Origin: Trichosporon coremiiforme
Lineage: Eukaryota; Basidiomycota; Tremellomycetes; Trichosporonales; Trichosporonaceae
Assembly (NCBI GenBank): GCA_039545355.1
Contig: BCJJ01000024.1
Span: 655,953 to 719,952, forward strand
DNA length: 64,000 bases
Direction of reading: 5' to 3'
The notes beneath the pieces are model-generated. The model saw only the letters and a list, made by a program, of their open reading frames with translations, was not told the origin of the DNA and searched no databases. Of the stretch, positions 32,743 through 45,621 are shown one piece after another. Made by a program: the position numbers and the translations under genes. Positions within the stretch are counted from its first letter, which is position 1; each line of letters begins with the position of its first letter.

Positions 32743-33927
32743 ATGTCGGCCCTCCGCTCCGCCTTCTCCGCGGCCCGCGCCGCCACCCGCCGCAACGTCT
32801 CGACCTCGGCAGTCGTCCGGTCAGACGCCATCATGATGGTGCGTACAACTGCGAGCGACGCCAACGAGCCATTGCCGCGCCGAAACAATCGACACTCCGC
32901 TACCAACTGCAGCGGCGATGGTTGCGGCAATGGGGAGCAGCTAGGCAATTGAGGTACTGTTTAGCTAACACGAACAGCACCAGGACTCGAAGCACAACAA
33001 CGCCTCGATCCGCTTCGAGTGGACGCCGGAGAGCCTCGAGCAGATTAAGACGGTCGTCGCCCGCTACCCTCCCCAGTACAAGAAGGCCGCGGTCATGCCC
33101 GTGCTCGACATCGCGCAGCGCCAGAACGGCGGCTGGGTCTCGCTCTCGGCCATGAACGAGGTCGCGCGCACCCTCGAGATGCCCCCCATGCGTGTTTACG
33201 AGGTGAGTTGGGCTTTCGTCATGCTGCTCCGTCTTGTCGATGTGACGGATCTTGCGTCGGCGTCCGATTGACCTCTGCCGAGGTGGCAGCGCACAAGCTG
33301 GTTGAACCATGATGAGCTAACATCCAGGTCGCTTCGTTCTACACCATGTACAACCGTGAGCCTGTTGCGCCCAACTTTGTCCAGCTCTGCACCACCACCC
33401 CCTGCCAGCTCGGAGGATGCGGCTCGACCAAGGTTCTCGAGGCTATTGAGAAGCACCTCGGCGTTACCCCCGGCCACACCACCCCCGACGGCAAGTTCAC
33501 CTTCATCGAGGTTGAGTGCCTCGGCGCGTGCTCCAACGCTCCCAGTGAGTTTCACCAATACGTTGATCCAGGGCGTCAGCGGTTCACTTGTCTCTGTTCA
33601 AGCGGAGTAGCACAAGCGGCTCTCTGGCACGATCGTGTCCGTTGCTCTGTCTGGGAGACGAAACGACGCTGTGTGCCCCGCGTTTCTCATAAGCTACCTG
33701 GGTATGGACGTGCAAGCTAACATCCAGTGATGCAGATCAACGACGACTACTACGAGGACCTCACCCCCGAGACGGCCGTCAAGGTCCTCGAGGCGCTCGG
33801 CAGGGGCGAGAAGCCCAAGGTTGGCCCCCAGTCCGGAAGGCATACCTCGGAGAACTCGGCCGGCCTCACGACGCTCACGACTCCCCCGTACGGCCCTGGC
33901 GACTTCTGCCAGCCCGAGTTCAAGTAG
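32743..33927 (+). CDS. NDUFV2: NADH:ubiquinone oxidoreductase 24 kDa subunit (complex I, NDUFV2/NuoE type)
   Basis: Four exons: 32743-32838, 32978-33202, 33328-33544 and 33728-33927, giving 245 residues. It is a peripheral-arm subunit of mitochondrial complex I that carries the N1a 2Fe-2S cluster. The N-terminus ([20 protein letters not shown]) is an import presequence. The thioredoxin-like domain contains [13 protein letters not shown] and the four cluster ligands in CTTTPC (about C128 and C133) and ECLGAC (C171 and C175). The C-terminus ends [14 protein letters not shown]. Introns are 139, 125 and 183 nt; two of them end in the same GCTAACATCCAG. The presence of this gene shows that the organism has a proton-pumping complex I, unlike Saccharomyces. 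It is divergent from FMP25. Confidence 0.95.
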
Positions 33928-34047
33928 ACAATATAAAAACATTATGCATGGGAGAGTCACTGTATTGCAAGGCTTGGTGATACATTGGGAGCCAGAGTTT
34001 ACAACAAGGCGAAGGTTGAAATACAGGATTGAGTCTTGGATGATGAG

Positions 34048-36235
34048 CTATGGGTTGTGTTGGTGATACGTCACGACGTTCTCGGAACGCAGCGCCTCGC
34101 GCGCTATCTCGTACTCGAGCTCTTCCTCCGTCAACGCCATAGGCGGCGCCGTGGGCGGGTCCTGGGATGCGCGCTGGCCCCATGTCTGCTGATCGAGGAT
34201 CTCGTCAATCTCAGCCTCGAGTAGTTCGATGGGCACGCTCTGCCTCTCCTCGACGAGCTGCACGTCTGAATCGGGCGCCTCGCCGCGGCGGCGGGGCCAG
34301 ATCCGCCAGTACTTCCACATCCACTTCTTGACCGTGAGATCGTCGTATGTGAGTGGCTTGGCGGCCACGTCTTCCTCGGGCGGCAGGTCTGTGAACAGCG
34401 TGCGCGCTGTCAGTACCATGGGGAGATACGTTTCGGTTTCGACGCGGTCCGCGACCTCGGGCTCGCCCTCCAACATCTCCTCGATGCTGTCGTATTCTTG
34501 CATGAAGCGGAAGGCGGCTGCGGGGCCGACTTTCGTGATTCGCGGCGAGGCATCCGTGCCGAGCAGAACGCAGAAGTCGAGGAAGCGCTCGAATGACCAG
34601 TCCAGCTTCGCCAGGAGGCCCGCCGAGTCGATGCGCGAAAGGGGCTGTCCGGAGTTCGCCAGGTTGCGCAGAAGAGGGACCTGGCGTCAGTCTGGAGATG
34701 TCTTGGGCAACTTACTCCGTAGACCACGACATCCGAGTCCTCACTGCCGACAAAGTCGGCCTGTCCCCGCTGCACGAGTGCTGATGCGAGACCTTCTGCC
34801 TCGTATGGAATGTTGGCGATGACAATGGGCACGCCCATCACGCGCAAAAGCTCGCGGCATGCCGCATGGTCCTTCTCCTGGGGTACGTTGAGGGAACCAA
34901 CATAGGTCTCGCGCACGGTCGAGGCTCGCTTGATCATTTCGTCGAGCAACTGACGGCCCAGACACAGCGTGTCGCCCGGGCTGATCGGCGCGTCACTCGA
35001 GTCGAAGAGCATGCTGAACAGCTCCACCTCGTCGAGCGACAGCGCCGCCTGTCGTGGAGTTTCAAAGTACTCTGTGCTTGGCCCGATCGAGAGCAGTCGG
35101 CGGTCTGTCGCGTCGAGATCGGTGCGCTCCTCTTCTCCAGCTGGGCTGTCGTCCTCAATCACAGCATCTTCCAGTATGTCGGTGGATTCGTCTTCTTCCA
35201 TCTCAGCCGCATCCTCTGCCTCAGACAGAGCTCGATCCTCGGCTTCGTCGGCAGCTTCAGCATTGGTCGCGCCGGTAGTTGGAACTTCCCTGCCAGCCGG
35301 TCGCCGCTTAGCTGCTGAAGTCTCCTCCGCTTTCTCGGCGGACGGAACAGCTCCCGAGTCTTCTTCTTCTTTGTCGGAAGCAGAGGTCTCGGGTTCCTCG
35401 GTGTCTTCCTCCAGCGATCCCCGGGACGCACGTGTCATCTCTTCAACACATTCCTCGTACATGCTCCGCAGGGATGCGACGTGTGAGGCAAACAGCGACA
35501 CGAACAGGACGTTGCGGACAACGGCATAATTGTTGAGATCGAGGGGCGTCGCGGGTGAACTGCTTGGTTGAGTGTCTTGAATAGGCGGCGTCGGTGCGAG
35601 AAGGGTCTTTCCCCAGATTTGCGATACGGGCTCCAGAAACAGATGTGCGTACTGCAGCTCGTCGCGCAGCTTAGATAAGCGTATCGCACGTCTATCTTCG
35701 TGGAGTTTGCGTGCGAGCACTCTTGCCCGACTGGCTTGCCGCTTGCGAGCCTGACGTCAGCTCACCAATGTCCGAAGAGCTCGACCCTTTGCATAGAGAT
35801 TGCAGGGTGACTCACCTCTGGCGCTTTCCACACTCGCACCCCGCGTTCGTCCCAGACTGCTATCGGCCGGATGCCACTGCGCTTCATATCGGCAAGAAGT
35901 CTGTTATCAGCTGCGAACACACTGTCTAAGCTGCTCACCCATGCCATCCAACGAGCGCCGCTTTGCCATTGTATCTTCCCTGCCGATCGGCAATGTGGAA
36001 TCGGTTCGTGATCAAAGTTGCGTCACTGTTGTCAGCTCAAACCACAGCCGCTCAAGCCTACAGAGCTATCCGTTTGCCACGGATACCGGGTGTGTCCCAT
36101 CTCGAGGGCAGGGAAGCAATGATCTCGGGACTGGATGGTCAGTGACTAGTATGACGGGCGATCGGCCGCATTTCGTATTATGAGTGACGCTTACTGATGC
36201 TTCGAGACCCAGGCCACGAGGTCCTTGACGCCCAT
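34048..36235 (-). CDS. XPG/FEN1-superfamily structure-specific nuclease with acidic spacer
   Basis: Six exons: 36235-36195, 36130-36062, 36025-35939, 35900-35816, 35750-34716 and 34680-34048, giving 649 residues. The N-domain begins MGVKDLVAWVSKH and includes GIRGKRIALDATL (D38) and PIAVWDERG (D83). The I-domain has IPYEAEG (E411, E413), SEDSDVVVYG (D432, D434) and LLGTDASPRITKVGP (D482). These match all seven metal-binding acidic residues of FEN1. In FEN1 the N- and I-domains are about 70 residues apart at these sites; here they are separated by about 330, including a very acidic, Glu/Ser-rich linker (about 190-300). This is longer than FEN1 and EXO1 but shorter than XPG/Rad2. Role in DNA repair or flap cleavage in the nucleus is inferred. 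A small acidic tail of about 165 residues follows. Divergent from the transporter at 36691. Confidence 0.85.
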
Positions 36236-36690
36236 GACGAGGCGGGTGAGAACATTGAGACAGGCTAGCAAGCCGAGGTCGATGGCGACGGATGGGTTGT
36301 GATAAGAGCGAGTGTCCGTCGAGGGAAGGCAGTCAAGCTAATGAAGGGTACACAGCCAGGACATGCGGGACAACAATGGATGGACGGGGGCGGTGGAGGT
36401 ATGAGTGGACGGACCTGACGGGCTTGGCTGGAAGTGATGTGCGGGGGGCTCCGCATCACGCGAGTGGATTTTGGCAAATCTTGATGAGGTGCTTGGTTTT
36501 GAGCGCTGTCGCCGGCGGCGCCTCTCCCTCCGTTACCTGTCGCTGCTCCCGATCGTCTCATCACCTTACACCTTGATATTCCATCCCCATCTCCATACCG
36601 CACCCCCATCATCGACCACCTCGCCACCATTCCGGCCGCGACCCCCGCTCCCCGACCCACCACCATTCCACTACACGCCGCCCGAGTGCA

Positions 36691-38320
36691 ATGACGGAGA
36701 GCACTCCGCTCCTGGCCAAAATGCCAGTAGCACTAACCAACGCCCGCCGCTTTGTCGTTGGCCTCGGTCTGCTCCTCCTCGTCGTCCTCGTATGTCACAC
36801 TTGCCACCACGTCCTCTAACATTCCACAGCTTTGGACAGCGTCCAACTTCATCACCAATGACCTCGAGACTGGTGAAGACAAGTGGCAGAAGCCGTTCTT
36901 GTGAGTCGTGCGATAGCCTGCCTTATCTTTTCACGGCCCGCGGCCAAATTAATTCACATCTTTGACAGAACGTTTACTGACTTGCTTTTTCCAGGATTAC
37001 ATACCTCAACACGTCGAGTTTTGCAGTCTACCTGATCCCCGTCGCGTGGAGGTATTGGAAGAACGGACGGAAACGGAGTCATGAGTGAGTCGACTGCATT
37101 TGATGCATGGGTCGCGCCGTCATCAGCTAACCCCACAGGTATCGGCCAATCCCTGCAGACGCCTCGCCCCTGACGCTCGTGCGCTCCATCTCGCCATCAC
37201 CTGACGCGACGACGCTCTCCGCGTTTGTCGACGATGCGCCCGCGCCGCAACCGAAGCTCTCCATCCGGGAGACGGCGGAGATTGCTGCATGGTGGAGCGC
37301 GGTTTGGTTCCTGGCGAACTGGTCGCTGAACGCGGCTCTCGCCCTCGCATCCGTCAGCAGCGTGACCATTCTGAGCTCGACGACAAGCTTCTTCACGCTC
37401 ACGCTCGGTCGCGCGTTTGGCGTCGAGGACGTGACGCGTGCCAAGGTGTTTTCGGCTCTTGCATCGTGAGTGAACGCACAGTTGTGCGCTTGTGTGGAGG
37501 GAGTGTGATCGTAATCGTGAAACGGAAAGGCGTGATCGACGCGCTGTTTAGATAAGCGCAGAACGCCCCTCCACATTAGCGCGATTCATTTACAACAGCA
37601 GCTGACATGACCACAGATTCGCCGGAGTCGTCCTCGTGACCAAGTCGGACGCGATGAGCGCCCATGTCGTCGGCGACAACAGGCCGACGCACCCGATCAT
37701 CGGCGACTGCCTTTCGCTTCTGAGCGCCGCGTTCTACTCGGTCTACGTTATTCTTCTCAAGGTCCGCATTGGCGACGAGTCGCGCGCGGACACACAGCTG
37801 CTGCTTGGGTGAGTGTTTTGTCTGAATGCTACGCGGAAGGTCTGGACATTTCGCGACGTCTGCAACGTTCCGGATGTCAGCAAGCACAGGATTCGAGCAC
37901 CAAGAGCTGACGGACAGATTTGCTGGCCTGTTCAACATCATCTTCCTCGTTCCCGTGTTCCCGATCCTGCACTACCTCGGTTGGGAGACGTTTGAGCTCC
38001 CGCCGACGTCAACGGCGGTCACGATCTGCATCATCAACATGCTCATCACGCTGAGCTCGGACTACCTCTACGTGCTTGCAATGCTGAAGACGACGCCGAT
38101 GCTCGTCACGATCGGCCTCAGCATGACGATCCCGTTCGCGATGATCGGATCAATGTTCATACCCTCCGCGCACACCGACAGTGTGACTGGGCTGAGCGTG
38201 CTGGGCGCCGCGCTGGTCGTCGGCTCCTTCCTCGTGCTCGGTTGGCAGGGGTGGAACGAGAGCAAGCAGCCGCAGGAGGTGCGCGGCCTGGGATTGGAGG
38301 GAGAGGGATTGGACGCTTAG
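36691..38320 (+). CDS. SLC35F/EamA-type membrane transporter (YML018C/Thi74-like)
   Basis: Six exons: 36691-36789, 36830-36900, 36995-37084, 37139-37465, 37617-37808 and 37918-38320, giving 393 residues. About ten hydrophobic segments are visible. Family marks are LWTASNFITNDL, WFLANWSLNAALA, SVSSVTILSSTTSFFTL, FAGVVLVTKSD and LLSAAFYSVYVILLK, which place it with SLC35F5 and yeast YML018C/Thi74 in the drug/metabolite transporter superfamily. Relatives sit in vacuolar or other inner membranes; the substrate is not established. The hydrophilic loop between segments 3 and 4 (about 88-120) is longer than in many relatives. All introns carry GTGAGT- or GTATGT-type donors and restore the frame. Start codon lies 455 bp from the divergent nuclease gene. 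Confidence 0.9.
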
Positions 38321-41300
38321 AGGGCTCCGATATATCGAGGACTCTGAGGACTCCGTGTCCTTCGAGGGCTTCGTTGCCAGCATCACGAACTACTACTACT
38401 TTTTGTCACGACCTAGAATCATACAACTACACAACTACCAAACCTCATTACCAGCATCAGTTCTTAGTATTGTACAACTCTTACATGGTCTCATCACCAT
38501 ATCACCTTATAGTCATCGCATATACCACCGCTGGGCGCCCATCTCTTCATGGCCGCCGGAATGCACTGTACAATGTAGCCTTGCCGCTTTGTTACGGGGC
38601 CACCGAACTCTCACCGAACCCTCTTTCCATCAATGAGGAGGTTTCGTCAGTCTGCGTCAGTCGGTGTTAGACTGCTTCAGTCAGCGTCAACAATGCCTCG
38701 GCAGCTGATAAGGTCTGGTCGGTTCTCGTAAACATGGATCCGGTTGGACGTCATCGTCAACTCTCAACCAGGAACTCGGTCCGCAGCCTTCCCAACCCCA
38801 TGTTTCTGTCGGTGGGGGCCCGTCTCGTCGAGCATCGCCGTGCCTCTGCGCCTACGTGGTGCTATTCGTCGGATGTTGGCTCCTGTGTCAGTGTCTCATC
38901 AGCGTTGGCACGTTGGCATGCAGATCACAGTGTAGAGACTGGGTTGGTATTCCAGCTCCCTCCTCCGATATGTCTGCGCCGGTCCATGCGTCATAAGGTG
39001 CTCACTCCACGAGGGTCATCTTTGGAATCTGTGCTTCCTCGGCCCGGCATTGAGAGCCACATCGAAGATCCCGGAGGCATCATAGTCCACGCAGTCGCTC
39101 AAAGCTGGCTAACTGGGTTTTGCTTCCTCACTGTCTATGTCCAGCATTGTCAGTCGGCCCCTCCATCCTGCTTCGGCAGCTGATAAGGTCTATGCTGTTC
39201 TCGTAAGGAGTCTAAACTGTTTGAGGTCAGAGGTCATCTCGTAAGATCAATACACTCAGGTTTGAGGTCGCTCCATCCTCTCGTAACCAGCTCCTCAAGC
39301 GGTCCTCAAGCTCGACGGCCTCAACCCAACGTCACATGCGACGACTTTGCTGAGTCGGACGGTCCCGAGCTTCCAGAACGTGAATGACCCCAGAACCAAA
39401 CAGACCATATTTCCAGGTCCACTCGGAAGGCCTCTAGCTCGTCTTCTAGCTCGTCCGGTTCTCACTTTCAAGGGCCTAGGTCCGCAGTGAAGAAACCCCG
39501 ACGCAGCCGGCGAGGGTAGATCTACGCCCTGTCCTGAGCAGCCGCACCGCCCAGGACTGCGATCGCAGCACCAGCCGATCGCGCAGTCTCCGAACTAGGC
39601 AGCTTCGAAGTGATCCCGGGGCAGATGATTGGTGTAGATCGACAAAGGAACGAGACCTGCGAGACGATGAGAATCAACAAGCAAGACTAAGCTGTAAGAT
39701 TTGGACCTTAGCGTCCTCAAACTCGGATGTTACGGAAGGTGTTGACGTAGCTGTGTTGGGCTTCGGCTGTTGATAGCACCGAAGAAAGGTGGAGTGGTGG
39801 AGTCGGACCGTGGAGAGTTTCCCAAGATTCCCAGGCAGCCAGCATCCAGGCAGCCAGCCATGCTTCGTCTGGATTCCACCGTGCTGTCCGCTGTGTAGGT
39901 TCTGTTCCTCTTGTTCCTTCTGGTCCCTCTGGTTCCTCGTTTCGGCAGGTCCCAACATGTCCCAGTTGGGTCCCAGTATATGCGCGAGAGACATGGAGTT
40001 TAATGCGCCATCGCAGCACCGGCGACCTGTGGCATCGTCCGCAGCGTCACTAGTGCCCACACCCCACACCATCATGGCTCAATGACAGATCAGTGTCCCA
40101 CGGTGTCCAGGGCTGTTGTAGACGGTGGGCACGAATCACATCAAAGGTAGAGCAGCGCTAAGCCCTCGTCGACGTCAGGCAGACGTTCGCATGCACGTTC
40201 GCTGTTGTGAGACTGGGGCTTCAATTGCCTCAGCATTCAGGTGACCTTTGCCTCGAGTGACTCAGCTCTCTTCTCCGAACTCCGACGTCGGTTGGTTCCA
40301 AAGGATGCAAGGACCATTGGGTGGCGACATCCCACTGTGTACGCATGGACACACAGTGGTGAGGTCGTCGACCTTGCGTTGCATTAGTAGTGTACTCCCT
40401 TCGTAGTGAGGTAAGCGGTGTGGAGTGATCTCATCAGACGGATCAAAGTTCGCCGTCGGCTGGCCACCCTGTTTTCTGGTCGCCGGCGCACCACACGTTC
40501 TCGGACTTCTCAGGGCCGTTCTGCTGCTGGTACGCAGATATGACGGCAGCCCTCAGCGGCAGGAATGACGATTTTGCCGTCCCAGGAGAGAAGCAAGGTC
40601 AGGAGTGGGGGAGCAGCTCATGGCAGGTACGCATGGCATGCGGACCTTACGGTAACAAGTAGGTCATGTGGCTGCACTCACGCCGCTGAGACCACTTGGG
40701 GACCACTTGGCTTCATGGGTCCATGGATTCGGTGACAGAAACAGAACTCGTACGTACGTCCTGTTCCTTGCGCACGTCCGTCAGGTGTCAGGTGTTCGAC
40801 ATGAGACCGCATGGCACAAGACCCACCCGAGACACATGCCGCACGCGGCTATAGACCTGCTCTCGGCCCCCGTCACTGCTGCTAGAACAGATGGAGCGCC
40901 AGATTGCTCACGCCGCTCACGCATCGTTGCGGCGTGATTCTCTGGTCAGCAGACAGGTGCGAGTTCCACGGTGCAGACGGTGTGACCCCGCCACCGTGCG
41001 ACCCCGCTCACACTCGCTCACGTCCGTTCACTCCGCTCGGGGCTGCTGGGCCGATGGAGCGGTGACGCCGTTGAGAGCCGTTTTGCCACTCGCCGCCAGG
41101 AGCTTTGGGAACAAGAGACTTCTGATCTGCCGAGGGTATTCTGCTGCCTGGCGCCGGACCGGGTAGCACCGGGTGAGTGAGGCGTACGCAGACGGCTGAT
41201 ACGGTTCGCGATCTGAATTGTGAATGCGCCGAGGACACGCCGGGGACGCCGCGCTGGCAGTGCCTCTCACGCGCGCAATTCAGGTGCACCCCCGGCCATC

Positions 41301-43730
41301 TCGTAACCAGCCCCATGTGATGCCTCCTATGCCGCGCCGCCCACCCATCCCCCAAGCATGCGTGCATGCTGCATGCCTGTCACGGCTTCCTTTCGCGTTC
41401 TGCGCGTCCAGACGACGTAAGCGAGCCTACCGGTCTGTCGGGCATACTCACACCCACTCATGCACTCATGGTCACCCACGAGCAGTGCACTCCCCGGCAC
41501 ACAACGACAGAACCCAACCTTGCGGAAGCTCCACTGGCATGCCCGACAGACATCCCGTACCCACTGACAAGTCGCCAAGAAGCAATCATGAGCAATTGTG
41601 CAGAGCTTGCTGCTTCATTCGACGGCCCGCTTCGCCACACATTCAGTAGAGCATCGAACGCAAACGCAAAAGCCTATCTCGGTCAAAGTCGCCGGACTAA
41701 CGGCGGCCGCCGAGCATTCCTGCCGTGATGTCTCGGTGTGAGGTGTGAGCGTGTGAGGCGTGATGCGCAATCTGCGTTCCAAAGTCCGAAATGACCCTCG
41801 CGATCAAGATCGGCATGACATTGCTCACATCGGTCGTCCGCTCGTCAGTTAGGATGGATGCCGGCGTCCACCCACCCCGAGGACCCCGCACTCTTCCCCC
41901 GCACGCACACTAGTGGCCGAAGCTAACGAACCTTCTTTCACCGTCATTACTCCTCGCTAGCGCCAGTCGGCCCTGTACCCCACACTTCGATGGGCGGTCG
42001 GACAGACCAAGACGCACCAGCGGCGACGCTATACGTGAGCCGAGACCTCGGTGCTACTGGAATAACGCTGGAGATGGACCGCAGTCTTCGTAGCTCGAGA
42101 TCGAGATCGTAGCTTGCCGTAGCTCATGAGAGGAAAGGAGCGTCTATGGAAGGATCTGCTTGCAGGAGTGTTTTCTGCCGTTCAACAATGCACCGAACTC
42201 CCTTAGCATCGGATGGACCAGTGCAGTCGCCGTTGCCGTTGTCGCGACCCCGGCCCTGCTCCCTGTCAGGCCCTGCATTGATGAGGAGACACTCGTCGCA
42301 TCGAACGCTGCTGCCTTTCGTGCCTGCCTCATGCTTCACGCAGCACACTCCCCCAAATGCGGTGCCTGCAAGCGGTGCCTCCGGGGCACTGTGAACTGTA
42401 AAGTGGCAGGACGCGTTTGCTTTTCTTGGACTTGGGTGGCCCCATTGTGCATCAGCACCGCACCTCGCACCTGAGGAAGGCAGGAAGAAGGCACAGCCCC
42501 AGAAGAAGACAACAGGCAGACAGCCCTTCTTGCCACATGCCCTCAGCCGACCTTCCCACCAGTGCACGCTGGGTGAATCGGCCGAGCCCCGAGAACTTCT
42601 CACACTGACATCGGGGGTTATGCTTTACACCTGACATACCTGACAATTCACTGATCGGAACGTCTAAGGGCCACACAGTTGCATTCCAACCGCATGGTCC
42701 TTGTGAGCCGCGTGAGGGGGTGTGAGGGGGTCCCACATCCCCCACCAGAGTGACCTCAGTGACCTCAGTGACCTTGGCATACCAGTAACCGATCAAGCTT
42801 GAATTCATTAATGATGGCTGGCGTTGTCCGATCAGGACTATGCACGATGGCTGCGTGATCGTTCCCAGTGCCCAGACAACGTTCACCCCCGACATGCATG
42901 CATGCGTTCCCAACATTCTGGTCTCGCCCGAAAGCGAAAAAGTCGCCGCGTTCGCCGCCGGCTGCTGTGCTGTTCGCTTCGCTTGGGAACGAGCCAAGTC
43001 GGACCACCCCTCCGGCCAAGAGGATGCCTAGCTCAACAGGTGGAGAGAAGCGTTACCTGCCATCACTTTAAGTTAATGGGAGCGCGGTGCCTATGCCGTC
43101 ACCTTGGCCCATGCCAGCACCCACCCTGGCAGTGGTGCACGCCCGTATCCCCCGCACACAGAACACCGCGTGCTACGGTGTGGATCCACCAGGGTCGAGT
43201 GTATCGTTGGATCGATCAGGAGGAGCCATCCGGCCACACGCGCTTGTTCTCGTGAGATGCAGCGCGCCGGCAACTAACCCGGTGCACTGGCACCTGCTCC
43301 CCCGCTCCTGCTCCAGTGCCGCAACCCTGCATGCATGGGTGCCCGCGTGTCCTGCCCTGCCGCTGGTGCCGCGCCTCTCGGCGCCTCGCCGCCAGAGTCA
43401 ATGTAATCGCCTCGGCGTCTATCCACGACTGCGCGCTAGTCATCCTGGGTCTTGGCCTGGACACTGACTAGGCGTCGCAGCGTCCCAGGCTTCGGTTGGA
43501 TCACACAGCTAAATCTGACCTAGACTCCACACGACATCATTCCCTCCCTTCCCTCACTGTCCATCAGTATTGTACTTAACGCGCGCCGCTGCGCACTCTT
43601 CCTGGTCTCTTCCCCCCAGGTCTTGATCACTCTCCCATCAGCTTGTTTGCTCATACCATCCTAACCTCGCTCACTTCTTCGACACATCTATCTGCCCCTG
43701 CCCTTACTCTACCTGCACCGACGAACGAAG
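38321..43730. other. 5.4 kb region without recognisable genes
   Basis: The longest gene-free stretch in the window. Frames longer than 60 codons are low-complexity and conflict on both strands. It contains the direct repeat described separately, many short CTCAC/CGCTC-type stretches near 40900-41040, and a CT-rich promoter-like section at 43540-43700 just before the glucanase gene. I could not find transposase, reverse transcriptase, terminal repeat or RNA gene signatures by eye. Confidence 0.55.
38697..39208 (+). repeat. direct repeat CGGCAGCTGATAAGGTCT...TTCTCGTAA
   Basis: Two copies, at 38697-38731 and 39170-39208. Each reads TCGGCAGCTGATAAGGTCT, then about 8 variable bases, then GTTCTCGTAA (first copy with GGTTCTCGTAA). 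The copies are about 470 bp apart. Shorter CTCGTAA pieces recur downstream at 39238 and 39282. This may be a remnant of a mobile element or of an old tandem duplication. Confidence 0.5.
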
Positions 43731-45255
43731 ATGCTGCTCGGCCAGCTCTCCGTCCTCTTGACTCTCCTGGGTGGCTTGGCGTTGGCGGCGCCGTACACCC
43801 AACCTAATGCTAGATCGGTGAGTATCCGTACACCTTCCGCTTGGGCGTCTTAGTGCCTTCCCCGCGGTGATCTTTCCCGCTTCCATCATGCCGCCCACGA
43901 GAGACGCATTTGAAACTAGCGCTAACGATAACAGGAGAACGTCAACCTTGAAGAACGTATTTCCGTCAATCTCGGCTTCCCTTACGGATCCGAGAAGATT
44001 CGTGGTGTCAACCTCGGTGGTGTGAGTGCAATTGATGGACGTTTGCCACAGTGTATTTTCGGTCCACAATGGCGACGACAATATGCGCATGCAGTGCTGA
44101 CCTCGACAGTGGCTCGTCATTGAGCCGTGGATCACCCCTTCGCTCTTCGACCAGACCGGTAACGACGGCATCATCGACGAGTGGACCTTCGGCCAGAACC
44201 AGGACCGCGGCGCGGCCCAGTCTGCCCTCAGGCGCCACTGGGACTCTTGGATCACGGAGGACGACTTCCGTCAGATTAAGGCTGCCGGCCTGAACCACGT
44301 CCGTATCCCCATCGGCTACTGGGCTTGGGACGTCTCGGGTGGCGAGCCCTACATCCAGGGCCAGCTCGAGTACCTCGACCGGGCCATTGGTTGGGCTCGC
44401 AACACTGGTCTCAAGGTCATCATCGACCTGCACGGTGCCCCTGGCTCGCAGAACGGCTTCGACAACTCGGGTCAGTACGGTCACATCGGCTGGCCCGACA
44501 ATGGCAACAACCTCGAGCGCACGAAGAACGTTCTCGGCCAGATCGCCAAGAAGTACGCCGACCCCCAGTACTGGCAGGTCGTCACCGCCCTCTGCCTGCT
44601 CAACGAGCCTGCAGCGTTCGATGGCAGGGTCGCCAACGTCCTGAGGCAGTTCTGGCGTGACGCCTACGGCGCCGCCCGCTTCCCTTGGGGCAACAGCAAC
44701 CAGAGCGGCCTGCTCCTCATCATCTCGGACGGCTTCCAGCCCCTCAGCTCGTGGAACAACTACATGACCGAGCCCAACTACCAGAGCGTCGCTGTCGACA
44801 ACCACTACTACCAGGTGTTCAACTGCGACCTGAACCGCATGAACTGGGACCAGCACCTCCAGGACATCTGCAACAAGCGCAATGACTGGTGGAGCGCTGA
44901 TCTCTGGCTCCTCGTCGGCGAGTGGTCACTCGCGACGACCGACTGTGCTCGCTACCTGAATGGTCGCGGCAAGGGCGCTCGCTACGAGGGCAACCACGAC
45001 GGCTGCTCGTGGGTCGGCTCGTGCAACGGCAAGTCTGGCAACGGTGACAACTTCTCCAACGAGTACAAGCAGTTCCTCCGCAAGTCGTTCGACATTTACA
45101 CCCAGGCCATGGAGCAGACCGGCGAGGGCTGGACCTTCTGGACCTGGAAGGCTGAGGAGGCCGCCGAGTGGAGCTACAAGGACGGCATGCGCCTCGGCTT
45201 CGTTCCCCGCAACCCGACTGACCACCAGACCTCCCTCAGCTCGGTCTGCGGTTAG
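43731..45255 (+). CDS. GH5 exo-beta-1,3-glucanase (Exg1-type)
   Basis: Three exons: 43731-43817, 43935-44021 and 44110-45255, giving 439 residues. The N-terminus MLLGQLSVLLTLLGGLALAA is a secretion signal. Family marks are [20 protein letters not shown] (built across the second junction), HVRIPIGYWAW, IIDLHGAPGSQNGFDNSG, the acid/base Glu in LLNEP (about E224), DNHYYQVF, and the nucleophile Glu in LVGEWSLA (about E329). The enzyme trims beta-1,3-glucan at the cell surface or in the medium during wall remodelling. The segment before LLNEP reads VVTALC rather than the more usual GIE. The introns (117 and 88 nt) have GTGAGT donors and CTAAC/CTGAC branch sites. The promoter side is CT-rich. Confident. 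Confidence 0.94.
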
Positions 45256-45621
45256 TAACTGCAGCGAATGACTCGGACGTGAACGAAGAGAAGAAGATCA
45301 GAAGTTTAGTTGGCCAGCTGCCCCAGCCTCGCCGACCACGACACACGACACGACTTGATAGACTACCTCATTCCTTAGTAATACGTACATATGCATTAGT
45401 TTATAGGTCTTTTGGCTCCAAGTGTTGCAGCTGCGAGTGCTTGAAAGGCTGCGGTCGCCACTGATACTGCGGCGTGATCGTAACATCGGAGTGAAGCTAG
45501 GACTTGGTCGTGACCATGGTGGTGACAGGGCTGTGACTATGAAACTGTTGCGGTGTGGACAAGTCAGCTGCGCACCCCGACCGCACTAGTGTACAAAATG
45601 CATGATACTATGGCTACGCGT

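Noticed and set aside
43025..43095. tRNA-like stretch TAGCTCAACAGGTGGAG
   Set aside because: It looks like an A-box region, but no T-arm GTTCRANNC sequence, no closing acceptor stem and no cloverleaf could be drawn.
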